61,723 nucleotides of DNA from Acanthamoeba sp. SK_2022b (Eukaryota; Discosea; Longamoebia; Acanthamoebidae): assembly GCA_027943245.1 (NCBI GenBank), contig JANDJZ010000003.1, forward strand, positions 1 to 61,723, written 5' to 3'. The first letter of the stretch is position 1, and each line of letters starts with the position of its first letter. Position numbers and translations under genes: made by a program. The notes under the pieces are model-generated. The model was given only the letters and a program-made list of their open reading frames with translations. It had not been told where the DNA came from and ran no database searches. This document shows, one piece after another, positions 18,566 to 30,735 of the stretch.

Positions 18566-19947
18566 CAGGGCGCCTTATTTTTTATCGGGGTAGCAAATTC
18601 TACTGTAATGCGCACGCCGCCTAAAGGCGAATGCTCGGCGCGGATTTTCCCGTCGTGGGCTTCCACGATGTTGTGGCAGATCGCCAGCCCCAGCCCGGAA
18701 CCGCCGCTGGCGCGGTTGCGTGAACCTTCCGCCCGGTAGAAACGTTCGAAAATGCGCGTCAGCTGCTGATCGCTGATGCCCGGCGCGCTGTCCTGCCAGT
18801 AGAGGAACAGCCGCCCTGGCTGCAGCTCGGCGCTGATTTCCAGCCGGCCGCCGGCGTCGGTGTAGCGCAGGCTGTTTTCCAGCAGGTTATTGAACAGCTG
18901 GTTCAAACGGTCGGGATCGCCGAACAGCGGCGCCTGGGCCGGCAGATGCGTAACGATCTCCAGCCCTTTGGCGCGGAAGCGTTCGCGAAAGGCGGCGACG
19001 GCGATCTGCAGCAGGTGCACGCAGTCCACCGACGATTTGCGATAGGCCAGCGCACCGAGATCGGAAAGCGACAGCTGGTGCAGATCGTCGACCAATTTAG
19101 TCAGGGTAGACACCTCGGCCTGCAGCGAACTGAGCGACGCCGGCGTCGGCTGGCGCACGCCGTCCTGCAGCGCCTCCAGCTCGCCCCGCAGCACTGCCAG
19201 CGGCGTGCGCAGCTCGTGCGAGACGTCGGCCATAAAAGCGCGGCGCATCTGTTCGTTTTTCTCCAGCGAGGTGGCCAACTGGTTGAAGTCGTGCGCTAGC
19301 CGGCCCAGTTCATCCTGGCTGCTGACCGCCACGCGGGTGGTGAAATCGCCCGCCGCCAGGCGATGGGTGCCCGCCACCAGGCGCTTGACCGGGGCCAGCA
19401 TGCCGCGCGACAGCAGCCAGGTCACCGCCGCCGCCAACAGGGTGGAGAGCGCGACGATAATCCAGCTGGTGCGCCGCTGCTGGCGATCGAAGTTGATGTC
19501 GGTGTTGCGCGTCAGGCGCTCGACCGGGGTGGTGATCACCCAGCCGACGATCTCGTTGTTGTAGCGGATCGGGTGGCGCGGGCCCTCTTTCGGGACCGGC
19601 CCGGAGTGGCCTACCAGGCGGTTGAACTGGCTGTCCACCACCCAAAACTGGGTGCGCCAGCCCTTGGGCGGCAGGTTGTGGCTGCTGTCGCTGTTCTGTT
19701 CGAACGAGCGCATGATCTGGTAGATCACTTGATCGTTGTTGCGCAGGAACACCCAGTTGCCGTGGTGGCTGTACTGTTCCTCCAGCGCTTCGCTCAGCAT
19801 ATTGATGCGCTGCTCGTTGCTGTGCTTGATGTAGTCGATAAAGCCGCGTTCAAAGCTGACGCGCACCCCCCAATGCATGGTGATCAGCACCAGCATGCAG
19901 GTGGCGAAAATGGCCAGGAACAGTTTCCCGGTAATGCCTATCTTCAT
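18565..19947 (-). CDS. baeS: Sensor histidine kinase BaeS
   Basis: A 460-residue inner-membrane kinase. TM1 is near residues 8-28, a periplasmic sensor domain follows to about 163, then TM2 near 164-184 and HAMP about 185-237. The dimerisation/phosphoacceptor box is [16 protein letters not shown] near 240-255. The ATP-binding domain has N-box [10 protein letters not shown] and G-box GSGLGLAI. The cognate partner BaeR follows with a 1-base overlap, and the start overlaps the mdtD stop by 4 bases (ATGA). The operon order is that of E. coli. Confidence 0.96.
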   Translation of the reverse strand: MKIGITGKLFLAIFATCMLVLITMHWGVRVSFERGFIDYIKHSNEQRINMLSEALEEQYSHHGNWVFLRNNDQVIYQIMRSFEQNSDSSHNLPPKGWRTQFWVVDSQFNRLVGHSGPVPKEGPRHPIRYNNEIVGWVITTPVERLTRNTDINFDRQQRRTSWIIVALSTLLAAAVTWLLSRGMLAPVKRLVAGTHRLAAGDFTTRVAVSSQDELGRLAHDFNQLATSLEKNEQMRRAFMADVSHELRTPLAVLRGELEALQDGVRQPTPASLSSLQAEVSTLTKLVDDLHQLSLSDLGALAYRKSSVDCVHLLQIAVAAFRERFRAKGLEIVTHLPAQAPLFGDPDRLNQLFNNLLENSLRYTDAGGRLEISAELQPGRLFLYWQDSAPGISDQQLTRIFERFYRAEGSRNRASGGSGLGLAICHNIVEAHDGKIRAEHSPLGGVRITVEFATPIKNKAP

Positions 19948-21374
19948 TGCAACCTCGTTGAACCGGTACCCGGCTCTTTGGTCAGCGTGCGGTTGGGCGC
20001 GCTATCGGCCGGCACGCGCGCGAAGGCCAGTGCGGGCAGAGCGATAATCAACGCCATACAGCAGTAGCTGTAAATAAATGCGCTGTGGATGGCCGGGCTG
20101 TCGGCTACCACCTGGTGATGGGCGAAGCTGCCGATCAAGATGCCGGCAACGCTGACGCCAAGGCTCATCGACAGCTGCATGACCATCGACAACAGGCTAT
20201 TGCCGCTGCTGGCCAGCCGATCCGGCAGGTCTTTCAGCGTCAGGGTGTTCATCGCCGAGAAGCGCAGCGAGTTGACCATCCCCTGGAAGAACAGCACCAC
20301 CGGCAGCAGCCACAGCCAGCCGAGCATCGCCGCCAACAGGAAGCTCAGGCTGACCAGCGCCAGCAGCAGCGTGGCGGCCACCAGCACGTTGCGGTAGCCA
20401 AAGCGGTTGACCACCTGTACCACGATGCGTTTCATGCCCATGCTGCCGATGATCATCGGGATCATCATCAGCCCGGCGTGGAACGGCGTGAAACCCATGC
20501 CCACCTGCAGGAACAGCGGCGTCATGAACGGTAGCATGCCGCTGCCGATGCGCCCCAGCAGGCTGGCCAGCAGCCCGATCTTGTAAGTCGGGGTGCGCAG
20601 CAGCCGCAGCGAGAACAGGGCGCGGCTATTGCCGTAGGCATGCCAAACATACCCCAACAGCGTCGCAACGCCCAGCGCCACCAGGCCGGCGATGGCGCTG
20701 CCGGAGAGCCCCATGCCCTTGTGGCCGTCGAGCGCCAGCGTCAGCGACGCCATGCCGATCGCCAGCAGGATAAAGCCGCTGAGGTCGAAGCGTCGGGTCT
20801 GCATTTGGTAGTTGGGCATCAGCAGCAGCGTGGCGATGGCGCCTACGATGCCCACCGGAATATTGATCAGGAAAATCCAGTGCCAGCTGGCGTATTGCAC
20901 CAGAAAGCCGCCCAGCGCCGGCCCCATCAGCGGGCCGATCTGGCCCGGCAGCGTCACGAAGGTCATCGCCGCCATGTACTGCTCGCGCGGCACGATCTTC
21001 ATCACCGTCAGGCGGCCGACCGGCACCATCATCGCGCCGCCGATGCCCTGAATCACGCGCGAGGCGATCAGTTCGTTCAGGGTTTCCGAGCGGGCGCAGA
21101 GAATGGAGCCGAGGGTGAACAGCACGATGGCGCTGAAAAACACCCGCTGTACGCCGACCTTGTCCGCCAGCCAGCCACTGGCCGGCAGCGTTACCGCCAC
21201 CGTCAGCACATAGGAGACGATCACCGACTGCATGCGCAGCGGGTTCTCCCCCAGGCTGGCGGCCATCGAGGGCAGGGCGGTGTTGACGATAGTGGTATCC
21301 AGCGTCTGCATAAAGAAGCCGAATGCCACTATCCAGAGTTGCCAGCGTACCGTGGCGGCGTGTTTCATCAGCAT
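19944..21374 (-). CDS. mdtD: MFS transporter MdtD of the DHA2 family
   Basis: A 476-residue transporter with 14 predicted helices (DHA2/EmrB-like). TM1 contains [14 protein letters not shown], the loop 2-3 motif is [13 protein letters not shown] and motif C lies near [14 protein letters not shown]. It is co-transcribed with the MdtABC pump but is not required for its drug export in E. coli, where a role in iron-citrate efflux has been proposed. The start is either ATG 21374 or ATG 21368; neither has a strong ribosome binding site. It lies 10 bases after mdtC. Confidence 0.93.
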   Translation of the reverse strand: MLMKHAATVRWQLWIVAFGFFMQTLDTTIVNTALPSMAASLGENPLRMQSVIVSYVLTVAVTLPASGWLADKVGVQRVFFSAIVLFTLGSILCARSETLNELIASRVIQGIGGAMMVPVGRLTVMKIVPREQYMAAMTFVTLPGQIGPLMGPALGGFLVQYASWHWIFLINIPVGIVGAIATLLLMPNYQMQTRRFDLSGFILLAIGMASLTLALDGHKGMGLSGSAIAGLVALGVATLLGYVWHAYGNSRALFSLRLLRTPTYKIGLLASLLGRIGSGMLPFMTPLFLQVGMGFTPFHAGLMMIPMIIGSMGMKRIVVQVVNRFGYRNVLVAATLLLALVSLSFLLAAMLGWLWLLPVVLFFQGMVNSLRFSAMNTLTLKDLPDRLASSGNSLLSMVMQLSMSLGVSVAGILIGSFAHHQVVADSPAIHSAFIYSYCCMALIIALPALAFARVPADSAPNRTLTKEPGTGSTRLQ

Positions 21375-21384
21375 CGGTCGGCCA

Positions 21385-24300
21385 TTAATGGGGCAGCGGG
21401 GCCAGTTGCTTACTGCGGCGGAACTTCGCCTGCAGTCGGTCGAAGTAAAGATAGACCACCGGCGTGGTGTACAGCGTCAGCAGCTGGCTCATCACCAGAC
21501 CGCCGGCGATGGTGATGCCGAGCGGCTGGCGCAGCTCTGCGCCGTCGCCGCTGGCCAGCACCAGCGGCAGCGCGCCGAACAGCGCCGCCAGCGTGGTCAT
21601 CATGATCGGCCGGAAACGCAGCAGGCTGGCCTGGAAAATCGCCTCGCGGGCGCTGATGCCGCCATTGCGCTGCGCCTCGAGCGCGAAGTCGACCATCATG
21701 ATGGCGTTTTTCTTCACGATGCCGATCAGCAGCATGATGCCGATCAGCGCAATCAGGCTGAACGGCGCGCCGAACAGCTCGAGCGCCAGCAGCGCGCCCA
21801 CGCCGGCGGAAGGCAGCGTGGAGAGGATGGTCAGCGGATGGATATAGCTCTCGTACAGCACGCCGAGCACGATGTACACCGTGGCGATCGCCGCCAGGAT
21901 CAGGATCACCTGCGATTTCAGGGTGTCCTGGAACACTTGGGCGGTGCCGGCGAAGGCGCCGCGCACCGTAGGCGGTACGCCGAGCTGGGTCATGGCGCGG
22001 GTGACGGCGTCGGTGGCGTCGCCCAGGCTGGCCCCGAGCGGCAGGTTGAACGAGATGGTGGAGGCGGCGGACAGCCCCTGGTGGTTGACCGCCAGCGGCG
22101 TATTGGCCGGCTGCCAATGCGCGAAATAGGAGAGCGGTATCGCCTTGCCTTCGCTGTTGATGATGAACATTTTGTCCAGCGAACTCACGTCCTGGGTGTA
22201 AGGAGGCGCCACTTCCATCACCACCTTGTATTGGTTGAGCGGCTGATAGATGGTCGAGATCTGCCGTTGGCCGAAGGCGTTGTTCAACAGGTTGTTGGCG
22301 TCGGACACCGAGATGCCGAGGCGCGACATGGTGTCGCGATCGTAAATCAGATCCATCTCCGAGCCTTTATCCTGCTGATCCGAGTTGACGTCCGCCAGCT
22401 CCGGCAGGGCGGCCAGCGCGGTGCGGATTTTCGGCTCCCAGGTGCGCAGGGCGCTCAAATCGTCCGACAGCAGCGTGTACTGATAGCTGGCGTTGGCCTG
22501 CCGGCCGCCGACACGGATATCCTGCACCGCCATCAGGAACAGGCTGGCGCCGGGCTCTTTCGCCAGCTTGGCGCGCAGTCGAGCGATCACCTGCTGCGCG
22601 CTCTCTTTGCGTTCGGACAGCGGTTTAAGCGCGATGAACATCGAACCGCTGTTGGTGCGCGAACCGCCGGTGAAGCCGGTGACGTTATCCACCGCCGGAT
22701 CGTCGCGCACGATGGTCATGAAATCCTGCAGTTTCTGGCGCATGGCCTGGAACGAAATGCTCTGATCGGCCTGAATCGACCCCATCAGACGGCCGGTATC
22801 CTGTTCCGGGAAGAAGGTTTTCGGGATGCTGATATACAGCCAGACGTTCAGCGCCACCGTCGCCAGCAGGATCGCCAGCACCCATCGGGCATGGTCGAGC
22901 ACCCAGTGCAGCGAGCGGCCGTAGCCCTGCTGCAGTTTCATCAACAGCTTGCCGAAGCCGCGCACGCGCTGCTGCGCGCGTTCCGTTTGCGGGCGCAGCA
23001 GGTAGGCGCACATCATCGGCGTGAGCGTCAGCGAGATGATCAGCGACAGCCCGATAGACACCGACAGGGTAACGGCGAACTCGCGGAACAGGCGCCCCGG
23101 CAGCCCCTCCATCAGCAGCAGCGGAATAAATACCGCCACCAGCGACATGCTCATCGAAAGCACGGTAAAGCCGACCTCGCGTATCCCTTGCAGCGCCGCC
23201 TGCAGCGGCTTGATGCCGGCTTCCACGTGGCGGGAAATGTTTTCCAGCACTACGATGGCGTCGTCCACCACGAAGCCGGTGGCGATGGTCAGCGCCATCA
23301 GCGACAGGTTGTTGAGGCTGAAACCGCACAGGTACATGGCGGCGAAGGTGCCGATCAACGACACCGGCACCGCGACGGCGGGGATCAGCGTGGCGCGGCC
23401 GGAGCGCAGGAAGGCGAACACCACCAGGATCACCAGCGCGATGGCGATGACCAGCGATTGCTCCACTTCCGCCAGCGAGGCGCGAATGGTTGGCGAGCGA
23501 TCCTGCGCGATGTTCAGCTTGATCGAGGCCGGAATGCTGGCCTGCAGATCGGGCAGCTCGGCGCGGATGCGATCGACGGTGGCGATGATGTTGGCGTCCG
23601 GCGAGCGGCTGACCACCAGCAGGATCGCCGGTTGGGCGTTGGTCATCCCGGCGTTGCGCACGTCCTGCACCGAGTCGATGACGTTGGCGACGTCGCTCAG
23701 CCGGACGGCGGAGCCGTTGTTGTAATGCACGATCAGCGGCTTGTAGCCCTCGGCCTTCTTGATCTGGTCGTTGCTCTGGATCTGCCAGCGCTTGTCCTGG
23801 CTTTCGGCCGAGCCGAGCGGCGTGCGCAGGTTGGCGTTGCTGATGGCCTGGCGCACGCTGTCCAGCGATACGCCCTGGTTAAACAGCGCGGAAGGATTCA
23901 GCTCCACCCGCACCGCAGGCAGCGAGCTGCCGCCGACGGTGACGTCGCCGACGCCCTCGGTCTGGGCGATTTTCTGCGCCAGCTGGGTGGAGGCGAAGTC
24001 GTAAAGTTGCCCCTGGCTGTAGGTGTCGGAGGTGAGCGTCAGGATCATGATCGGTGCGTCCGACGGGTTCATCTGCCGATAGGTTGGGCGGCTCGGCATG
24101 CCGGAGGGCAGCAGGCTTTGCGCGGCGTTGATCGCCGCCTGCACGTCGCGCGCCGCGCCGTTGATGTCGCGGCTGAGATCGAACTGCAGGATCACGCGGG
24201 TGCTGCCGAGCGAGCTCATTGAGGTCATTTCGTTAACCCCGGCGATGCGGCTGAGCGCGCGCTCCAGCGGGGTGGCGACCGAGGTCGCCATGGTTTCCGG

Positions 24301-24465
24301 ATCGGCGCCCGGCAAGGTTGCGGTGACGGAGATCACCGGGTAGTCCACCTGCGGCAGCGGCGCGACGGGCAGCAGGCTGAAGCCCAGCGCGCCCGCCAGC
24401 GCGATAGCCAGCGTCAGCAGGGTGGTGGCCACCGGCCGGAAGATAAACAGCGAGAAGAATTTCAC
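21385..24465 (-). CDS. mdtC: RND multidrug efflux pump subunit MdtC
   Basis: A 1026-residue RND transporter with 12 membrane helices and two large periplasmic loops. The N-terminus [17 protein letters not shown] is typical, TM4 carries the proton-relay pair in [18 protein letters not shown] and the second half has [18 protein letters not shown]. MdtC forms a heterotrimer with MdtB and exports bile salts and novobiocin via TolC. It begins with GTG (24463-24465) and overlaps mdtB by four bases (GTGA), giving tight coupling. From memory, the S. marcescens homologue has been called SdeE. Confidence 0.96.
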   Translation of the reverse strand: MKFFSLFIFRPVATTLLTLAIALAGALGFSLLPVAPLPQVDYPVISVTATLPGADPETMATSVATPLERALSRIAGVNEMTSMSSLGSTRVILQFDLSRDINGAARDVQAAINAAQSLLPSGMPSRPTYRQMNPSDAPIMILTLTSDTYSQGQLYDFASTQLAQKIAQTEGVGDVTVGGSSLPAVRVELNPSALFNQGVSLDSVRQAISNANLRTPLGSAESQDKRWQIQSNDQIKKAEGYKPLIVHYNNGSAVRLSDVANVIDSVQDVRNAGMTNAQPAILLVVSRSPDANIIATVDRIRAELPDLQASIPASIKLNIAQDRSPTIRASLAEVEQSLVIAIALVILVVFAFLRSGRATLIPAVAVPVSLIGTFAAMYLCGFSLNNLSLMALTIATGFVVDDAIVVLENISRHVEAGIKPLQAALQGIREVGFTVLSMSMSLVAVFIPLLLMEGLPGRLFREFAVTLSVSIGLSLIISLTLTPMMCAYLLRPQTERAQQRVRGFGKLLMKLQQGYGRSLHWVLDHARWVLAILLATVALNVWLYISIPKTFFPEQDTGRLMGSIQADQSISFQAMRQKLQDFMTIVRDDPAVDNVTGFTGGSRTNSGSMFIALKPLSERKESAQQVIARLRAKLAKEPGASLFLMAVQDIRVGGRQANASYQYTLLSDDLSALRTWEPKIRTALAALPELADVNSDQQDKGSEMDLIYDRDTMSRLGISVSDANNLLNNAFGQRQISTIYQPLNQYKVVMEVAPPYTQDVSSLDKMFIINSEGKAIPLSYFAHWQPANTPLAVNHQGLSAASTISFNLPLGASLGDATDAVTRAMTQLGVPPTVRGAFAGTAQVFQDTLKSQVILILAAIATVYIVLGVLYESYIHPLTILSTLPSAGVGALLALELFGAPFSLIALIGIMLLIGIVKKNAIMMVDFALEAQRNGGISAREAIFQASLLRFRPIMMTTLAALFGALPLVLASGDGAELRQPLGITIAGGLVMSQLLTLYTTPVVYLYFDRLQAKFRRSKQLAPLPH

Positions 24466-27400
24466 GGTGTCTCCCGCGCTTCTTCTTTGGCGTGGGTGTT
24501 GCGCGCCAGTTTATCGAACAGCAGGTAAATCACCGGGGTGGTGAACAGCGTCAGGATCTGGCTCATGATCAGGCCGCCGACCATGCAGATGCCGAGCGGC
24601 CGGCGCAGCTCCGCGCCGACGCCGGTGCTGAGCATCAGCGGCAGCGCGCCAAGCAGGGCGGCCAGCGTGGTCATCAGGATCGGCCTAAAACGTAGCAGGC
24701 AGGCCTGATAGATGGCGTCATAGGGCTTCATGCCCTGCTCGCGTTCGGCGGCCAGGGCGAAGTCGATCATCATGATGGCGTTTTTCTTCACGATGCCGAT
24801 CAGCAGGATAATACCGATGATGGCGATCACGTCCAGCTCGCTGCCCGCCAGCATCAGCGCCAGCAGCGCGCCAACCCCGGCGGTCGGCAGGGTGGAGAGG
24901 ATGGTGACCGGATGGATGAAGCTTTCATACAGCACGCCCAGCACGATATACATCGCCACCACCGCCGCCAGGATCAGCCACAGCGTGCTGCCGAGCGCCG
25001 CCTGGAAGGCCAGGGTCGCGCCCTGGAATTTGGTGGTGATGTCTTTCGGCATCGCCAGGGTCTTCTCGACCTGGGTAATGGCGTTGACCGCTTCTTCCAG
25101 CGAGTAGCCCTCCGCCACGTTGAAGGAGACGGTGGTCGCCGGGAACTGATCGAGGTGGTTGATCGCCAGCGGCCCGTTGCGCTGTTCAATTTTGGCGAGG
25201 GTATTCAGCGGCACCACGGCGCCGGTACTGCTGGTGAGGCGGATATCGTTCAGCGCCGCCAGCCCCGGCGTCGCCTGCACGTCATGCTCCAGCACCACGC
25301 GGTACTGGTTGGCCTGGGTGTAGATGGTGGAGATCAGGCGCTGGCCGAAGGCGTTGTACAGCGCGCTGTCCACGTCGCTCATCTGGATGCCGAGGCGCGA
25401 CGCCGAATCGCGATCGACGTTGATATAGGCCTCCAGCCCCTGATCCTGCCAGTCGCTGCTGACGTCCTGCAGCTCGGGCGTCTGCCGCAGTTCGTCGACC
25501 AGCTGCGGCACCCATTGGCTGAGCTGCTCGAGGGACATCGCCTGCAGGGTGAACTGGTACTGCGTGCGGCTGACCTGGGTGTCGATGGTCAGATCCTGCA
25601 CCGGTTGCAGATAGAGCTTCAGGCCGGGCAGTGCTGCCGCCTTCTCCTGCATCCGGTCGATGATGGTCTGCAGGCTGTCGCTGCGTTCGCTCAGCGGCTT
25701 CAGGTTGATCTGCAGCCGGCCGCTGTTGAGGGCGGCGTTGGTGCCGTCGACGCCGATAAACGAGGTCAGGCTCTCTACCGCCGGATCTTGCAGCACCTGC
25801 GCGGCGACCTGTTGTTGCAACACCGCCATTTTGCTGAACGACACCGACTGCGGCGCTTCCAGCGTGCCCTGGATCAGGCCGTTGTCCTGAATCGGGAAGA
25901 AGCCTTTGGGGATGAACAGGTAGAGCAGCACGGTGACGGCCAGGGTGCTCAACGCCACGCACAGCGTCAGCCACTGGTGGGCGAGCACGACTTTCAGCCA
26001 GCGGCCGTAGCCGGCGATCACGCGTTCGAAGAAACGTTCCGAGGCAGCGGAGAAACGGTTCTGCTTGCGCAGCGACTCATGGCTCAACAGACGGGCGCAC
26101 ATCATCGGCGTCAGCGTCAGCGACACCACGGCGGAGATCAGAATCGCCACCGCCAGCGTCACGGCGAACTCGCGGAACAGGCGGCCGACGATGTCGCCCA
26201 TGAACAGCAGCGGGATCAGCACCGCCACCAGCGAGAAGGTCAGCGAGATGATGGTGAAGCCGATTTCGCCGGCCCCTTTCAGCGCGGCGTCGAGCGGTTT
26301 TTCGCCTTTCTCGATGTAGCGCGAGATGTTCTCGATCACCACGATGGCGTCGTCCACCACGAAGCCGGTGGCGATGGTCAGCGCCATCAGCGTCAGGTTG
26401 TTGATGGAGAAACCGAGGAAGTACATGGCGGCGAAGGTGCCGACCAGCGACAGCGGCACCGCCACGCTGGGGATAATGGTTGCCGGCACGTTGCGCAGGA
26501 ACACGTAAATCACCATCACCACCAGCGCGATCGCCAGCAGCAGCTCGAACTGCACGTCGCTGACCGAGGCGCGAATGGTGGTGGTGCGGTCGGTCAGCAC
26601 TTTGACGTCGACCGACTTGGGCAGGCTTTTAATCAGCGTCGGCAGCATTTCGCGAATGCTGTCGGCGGTGGTGATGACGTTGACGCCGGGCTGGCGCTGA
26701 ATGTTCAGCACGATCGCCGGCTGCTTGTTGGCCCAGGCCGCCAGCCGGGTGTTTTCCGCACCCTGTTCGACGGTGGCGATGTCCTGCAGGCGGATCGGCG
26801 CGCCGTTTTTGTAGGCGACGATCAGCCGCCGGTACTCATCGGCGGACTTCATCTGATCGTTGGCGGACAGGGTGACCGAGCGGGTCGGGCCGTCCAGGCT
26901 GCCTTTGGCGGAGTTGACGTTGGCGGCCGTGATGGCGGTGCGTACGGTTTCGCTGTCGAGCCCGTTGGCCGCCATGGCCGGCGCGTTGAGCTTCACGCGT
27001 ACCGCCGGGCGCTGGCCGCCGGAAAGGGTGACCAGGCCGACGCCGGTCACCTGGGAAATTTTTTGCGCCACGCGAGTTTCCACCATGTCTTCCACCTGCG
27101 TCATCGGCATGGCGGTGGAGGTGACGGCCAGCGTCAGGATCGGCGGATCGGCGGGGTTAACCTTGCTGTAGATCGGCGGGTAGGGCAGATCGGTCGGCAG
27201 CAGGTTGGTGGCGGAGTTGATCGCCGCCTGCACCTCCTGCTCGGCAATATCCAGCGACAGCGCCAGCTGGAATTGCAGGGTGATCACCGAGGCACCGCCG
27301 GAGTTCTGTGACAGCATCTGCTTGAGGCCGGACATCTGGCCGAACTGGCGCTCCAGCGGCGCGGTGATGGCGGAGGTCACCACGTCCGGGCTGGCGCCGG

Positions 27401-27581
27401 GGTACAGCGTCACCACCTGAATGGTCGGATAGTCCACTTCCGGCAGGGCGGAAACCGGCAGGGCGCGGTAGCCGATGATCCCCGCCAGCAGGATCGCCAC
27501 CATCAGCAGCGTGGTGGCGACCGGGCGCAGAATAAACAGGCGGGACGGGCCGCCGCCGGGGTTCGGCGTCATCACCTGCAT
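24462..27581 (-). CDS. mdtB: RND multidrug efflux pump subunit MdtB
   Basis: A 1039-residue RND transporter. It starts [20 protein letters not shown] and has the proton-relay [18 protein letters not shown] in TM4 and [18 protein letters not shown] in the second half. With two MdtB and one MdtC per trimer it forms the functional pump in E. coli. Its stop TGA overlaps the mdtC GTG, and its ATG overlaps the mdtA stop by one base. It is a paralogue of mdtC; the two share long identical-looking stretches. From memory, called SdeD in S. marcescens. Confidence 0.96.
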   Translation of the reverse strand: MQVMTPNPGGGPSRLFILRPVATTLLMVAILLAGIIGYRALPVSALPEVDYPTIQVVTLYPGASPDVVTSAITAPLERQFGQMSGLKQMLSQNSGGASVITLQFQLALSLDIAEQEVQAAINSATNLLPTDLPYPPIYSKVNPADPPILTLAVTSTAMPMTQVEDMVETRVAQKISQVTGVGLVTLSGGQRPAVRVKLNAPAMAANGLDSETVRTAITAANVNSAKGSLDGPTRSVTLSANDQMKSADEYRRLIVAYKNGAPIRLQDIATVEQGAENTRLAAWANKQPAIVLNIQRQPGVNVITTADSIREMLPTLIKSLPKSVDVKVLTDRTTTIRASVSDVQFELLLAIALVVMVIYVFLRNVPATIIPSVAVPLSLVGTFAAMYFLGFSINNLTLMALTIATGFVVDDAIVVIENISRYIEKGEKPLDAALKGAGEIGFTIISLTFSLVAVLIPLLFMGDIVGRLFREFAVTLAVAILISAVVSLTLTPMMCARLLSHESLRKQNRFSAASERFFERVIAGYGRWLKVVLAHQWLTLCVALSTLAVTVLLYLFIPKGFFPIQDNGLIQGTLEAPQSVSFSKMAVLQQQVAAQVLQDPAVESLTSFIGVDGTNAALNSGRLQINLKPLSERSDSLQTIIDRMQEKAAALPGLKLYLQPVQDLTIDTQVSRTQYQFTLQAMSLEQLSQWVPQLVDELRQTPELQDVSSDWQDQGLEAYINVDRDSASRLGIQMSDVDSALYNAFGQRLISTIYTQANQYRVVLEHDVQATPGLAALNDIRLTSSTGAVVPLNTLAKIEQRNGPLAINHLDQFPATTVSFNVAEGYSLEEAVNAITQVEKTLAMPKDITTKFQGATLAFQAALGSTLWLILAAVVAMYIVLGVLYESFIHPVTILSTLPTAGVGALLALMLAGSELDVIAIIGIILLIGIVKKNAIMMIDFALAAEREQGMKPYDAIYQACLLRFRPILMTTLAALLGALPLMLSTGVGAELRRPLGICMVGGLIMSQILTLFTTPVIYLLFDKLARNTHAKEEARETP

Positions 27582-28822
27582 CAGGCTTTCTCCCGCTTGG
27601 CGTGCGGTGCGGCGTTGCCGCCGGCCGCTTTGGTTTGCGGCGTCACCACCTCAACCTTCATGCCCTCCGTCAGTTGGTCGATGCCGTCGGTCACCACGCG
27701 TTGCCCGGCGTTCAGGCCGCTGGCGATGACCACGTTTTGGCTGTCTTCAATGCCGACGGTGACCAGGCGTTTGCTGACTTTATTCTCATCGTCCATCGTC
27801 CAGACGAAGTTGCCTTCGTTGCCCATCTGCACGGCGGCGGTCGGCACCACGATGGCGTTTTGCAACGTGGCGACTTTCAGCCGCGCATTGACGAACTGAT
27901 TGGGGAACAGCGCGTCGTCCTGGTTGGCGTACTGCGCCTTCAGCTTGATGGTGCCGGTGGTGGTGTCTATCTGGTTATCCAGGCTGAGCAGATTGCCCTG
28001 CGCCAACAGGGTCTTGTTGGTGCGCCCCCAGGCTTCGACGCTGACCGGGCCGGCCTTTTGCGCCTTCATGATGTCGCTGATGGTGCTTTCCGGCAGCGTG
28101 AACACCACGTCGATCGGATGCGTTTGCGTGATCACCACGATGGCGGTGGAGCCGCTGGTGATGTAGTTGCCCATATCGACCTGTTTGAGGCCCACGCGGC
28201 CGGAGATCGGGGCGATGATTTTGCTGTAGGTCAGCTGCAGCTGAGCGCTGTCCACCGCGCCCTGATCGGCCTTGATGGACCCTTCGGTCTGCTGCACCAG
28301 CGAGGCCTGCGTGTCCAGCTCCTGGCGAGAGACCAGATTGGTTTTCACCAGTTGCTGGTAGCGGGCCAGATCGCGCCGGGCGTTGGCCAGCGTCGCCTGA
28401 TCCTTCGCCAGCTGCCCCTGAGCCTGGGTCAACTGGACCTGGAATGGCCGGGGATCGATTTCCGCCAGCAGATCGCCGGCTTTCACCTGCTGCCCTTCGG
28501 TGAAGTGCAACGTCATCAGTTGGCCGTCGACCCGGCTGGTGACGGTAACGGTATTGGCGGCGGTGACGGTGCCCAGCCCAATCAGATAGCTCGGCACGGA
28601 TTGCTGCGTGGCCGTGGCCACCTGAACCGGCGACAGATTGCCGCGGCGTTTGCCACCGGCGGCCGCTCCTTTGGCACCGCCGGCAGGGCGGGCAGCCGCT
28701 TGTGTTTCAGCGGCCGGCGGCGCGGCGTTGAAATGACGCCAAATCAGCACGGCGACAATGGCCACGATGGCGGCAACCAGCAGGCGCAGCATCAGGGAAC
28801 GACGTTGGGGTTTTGCATTCAT
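27581..28822 (-). CDS. mdtA: Membrane fusion protein MdtA
   Basis: A 413-residue periplasmic adaptor. One N-terminal membrane anchor (about residues 11-28) is followed by an Ala/Gly-rich linker. The lipoyl half-motif is in [20 protein letters not shown], an alpha-hairpin spans about 110-190 ([19 protein letters not shown]), then the second lipoyl half ([18 protein letters not shown]) and beta-barrel domains. It links MdtBC to TolC. The frame is open to 28921, but [10 protein letters not shown] at 28822 matches the family best. The ribosome binding site is distant (GGAGAG). No convincing BaeR box was found in the 273-base upstream gap. Confidence 0.93.
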   Translation of the reverse strand: MNAKPQRRSLMLRLLVAAIVAIVAVLIWRHFNAAPPAAETQAAARPAGGAKGAAAGGKRRGNLSPVQVATATQQSVPSYLIGLGTVTAANTVTVTSRVDGQLMTLHFTEGQQVKAGDLLAEIDPRPFQVQLTQAQGQLAKDQATLANARRDLARYQQLVKTNLVSRQELDTQASLVQQTEGSIKADQGAVDSAQLQLTYSKIIAPISGRVGLKQVDMGNYITSGSTAIVVITQTHPIDVVFTLPESTISDIMKAQKAGPVSVEAWGRTNKTLLAQGNLLSLDNQIDTTTGTIKLKAQYANQDDALFPNQFVNARLKVATLQNAIVVPTAAVQMGNEGNFVWTMDDENKVSKRLVTVGIEDSQNVVIASGLNAGQRVVTDGIDQLTEGMKVEVVTPQTKAAGGNAAPHAKREKA

Positions 28823-29095
28823 GGCGGCGAAAATTCTCTCCAGAGGACAACCGTGCGGGCACGCATTGCCACAAAAGTGACACTCCTTACAGAATACTAG
28901 TTTAGCCAGCCAAAGCGGCATAAAAATGAAGGAAATAAGGAGGAACCGTCAGCATTTTCCGAATAAGTTAACGATTGTTGCCTACTCTGTTTATAAGCGT
29001 TGGGTTTTAACTTATAGCCAATGCGTTTTAACGACTTTCTGTATTTGGCGCTAATAATTAACGAGCGAATTATTTAACCCATGGAGCCTCTATCA

Positions 29096-30049
29096 ATGAG
29101 CAAAAAACAACTGGGCCGTTCGGGCATTCAGGTGCCGGCGTTGACCTTCGGCGGCAACGTGTTCGGCTGGACGGCAGATCAAGCGACCTCTTTCAGCCTG
29201 TTGGATGCGCTGGTGGACAATCAGCTCAACTTTATCGACACCGCCGACGTCTATTCCAGCTGGGCACCGGGCAATCGGGGCGGCGAATCGGAAACCGTCA
29301 TCGGCGAATGGCTCAAGAAGAGCGGCAAGCGCGACCAGGTGATCATTGCCACCAAGGTGGGCAAACCGATGGGCGAAGGCAAACAGGGGCTGTCGCCGCG
29401 CTATATTCAGCAGGCGGTGGAGGATTCGCTGCGCCGCCTGCAAACCGATTATATCGATCTTTACCAATCGCACGACGATGACCGCGATACGCCGTTGGAA
29501 GAGACGCTGGCGGCGTTCGATGCGCTGATCAAGGCCGGCAAGGTGAGGGCGATTGGCGCCTCCAACTATCAGGCGGATCGCCTGGAAGAAGCGCTGCGGG
29601 TGAGCGAAAGCAACGGATTGGCGCGCTACGAAACCCTGCAGCCGGAATACAATCTGTATGCGCGCGAAGGGTATGAAGCCGAGCTGGAAGGCGTGGCGCA
29701 GCGCCATGGTCTCGGGGTGATCAACTTCTTCGCGCTGGCCAGCGGTTTCCTGACCGGCAAATACCGCAGCAAAGCGGATGAGGGCAAAAGCCAGCGCGGC
29801 GATCGCATCGTCGAACGCTATCTTAACCCGCGCGGCTTCCGCATTCTGGCGGCGCTGGATCAGGTGGCCGGCAAGCACGGCACCTCCCCGGCGCAGGTCT
29901 CGCTGGCCTGGCTGATTGCGCGCCCGAGCATCACCGCGCCGATCGTCAGCGCCACCTCGTTGCCGCAGCTGGATGAGTTGGTCAGCGCCACGCACCTGAC
30001 GCTGGATGCGGACGACATCCAGGCGCTGAACCACGCCAGCGCCGGGTAA
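29096..30049 (+). CDS. Aldo/keto reductase
   Basis: A 317-residue NADPH-dependent aldo/keto reductase (TIM barrel). Catalytic tetrad candidates are Asp and Tyr in FIDTADVYSSW, Lys in IIATKVGKP and His in YQSHDDDRD. The C-terminal cofactor segment is PIVSATSLPQLDEL. It belongs to the YajO/Tas-like or KCHAB-type group; the substrate cannot be told. The ATG at 29096 is chosen because GGAG lies nine bases upstream; the ATG at 29081 has none. It is divergent from mdtA across a 273-base AT-rich gap in which no gene is evident. Confidence 0.9.
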   Translation: MSKKQLGRSGIQVPALTFGGNVFGWTADQATSFSLLDALVDNQLNFIDTADVYSSWAPGNRGGESETVIGEWLKKSGKRDQVIIATKVGKPMGEGKQGLSPRYIQQAVEDSLRRLQTDYIDLYQSHDDDRDTPLEETLAAFDALIKAGKVRAIGASNYQADRLEEALRVSESNGLARYETLQPEYNLYAREGYEAELEGVAQRHGLGVINFFALASGFLTGKYRSKADEGKSQRGDRIVERYLNPRGFRILAALDQVAGKHGTSPAQVSLAWLIARPSITAPIVSATSLPQLDELVSATHLTLDADDIQALNHASAG

Positions 30050-30117
30050 GACGCGTTACCCGGCGGCGATTTTGCTCTATGCTGAAGGGGTCAACATGGC
30101 CCATTCAGGAAACCGCA

Positions 30118-30735
30118 ATGTCTGGTGATACCATCAACGACCTCGCGACGCTGGAACAGCTGTACGGCAAACCCGGCGCCCCCTCGGTTTTTAAAGAAGT
30201 CAGCTATATCCACCCGGCGTACCGCCCGTTTATCGAGGCGGCGCCGTTTGCCGCCCTCTCGACGGTCGGGCCGGACGGCATGGATGTCTCGCCGCGCGGC
30301 GATCCGGCCGGTTTTCTCCACATCGAAGACGAGAAAATCCTGCTGCTGCCGGATAGGCGCGGCAATAACCGCATCGATAGCCTGCGCAATATTCTGCACG
30401 ACAACCGGGTGGCGCTGCTGCTGCTGATCCCTGGCATCGGCGAAACGCTGCGGATTAACGGGCGGGCGGAGATCGTGGTGGCGCCGGCGGTGCTGCAGCG
30501 CTTCGCCCACCGCAATCAGCTGCCGCGTTCGGTGTTGCGCATTCGGGTGGAGGCGGTGTTCTTCCAGTGCAGCCGGGCGATCTTGCGTTCGGGACTTTGG
30601 GAAGAGGGCAGCCGCCTCGAACGTTCGGCGCTGCCCAGCCCCGGCCATATTTTGGCCGCGGTGAGCCAAACGCGCTTCGACGGTGAGGAGTACGACCAGG
30701 CGCTGCCGCAGCGGCTGAAGGATACGCTGTATTAA
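30118..30735 (+). CDS. Pyridoxamine 5'-phosphate oxidase-family FMN protein
   Basis: A 205-residue FMN-binding split-barrel protein of the PPOX-like DR2398 type. Landmarks are FAALSTVGPDGMDVSPRGDP (FMN-phosphate region), LLPDRRGNNRIDSLRNIL and RINGRAEI. Such proteins are flavin reductases or oxidases of unknown substrate. The ATG at 30118 is preceded by AGGAAACCGCA; upstream codons to 30079 are not supported. It overlaps the convergent acetyltransferase gene by four bases at its 3' end. Confidence 0.85.
   Translation: MSGDTINDLATLEQLYGKPGAPSVFKEVSYIHPAYRPFIEAAPFAALSTVGPDGMDVSPRGDPAGFLHIEDEKILLLPDRRGNNRIDSLRNILHDNRVALLLLIPGIGETLRINGRAEIVVAPAVLQRFAHRNQLPRSVLRIRVEAVFFQCSRAILRSGLWEEGSRLERSALPSPGHILAAVSQTRFDGEEYDQALPQRLKDTLY

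Noticed and set aside
21232..24222. Long plus-strand open frame of 996 codons
   Set aside because: It is antisense to mdtC. Its translation is His/Arg/Gln/Asp-rich low-complexity typical of the mirror frame of a GC3-biased gene, without ribosome binding site or family features.
24912..27311. Plus-strand open frame of 799 codons
   Set aside because: Mirror frame of mdtB with the same low-complexity composition; no independent support.
29017..29050. Possible BaeR box upstream of mdtA
   Set aside because: Best matches by eye were only about half of the 18-base consensus on either strand, not above chance.
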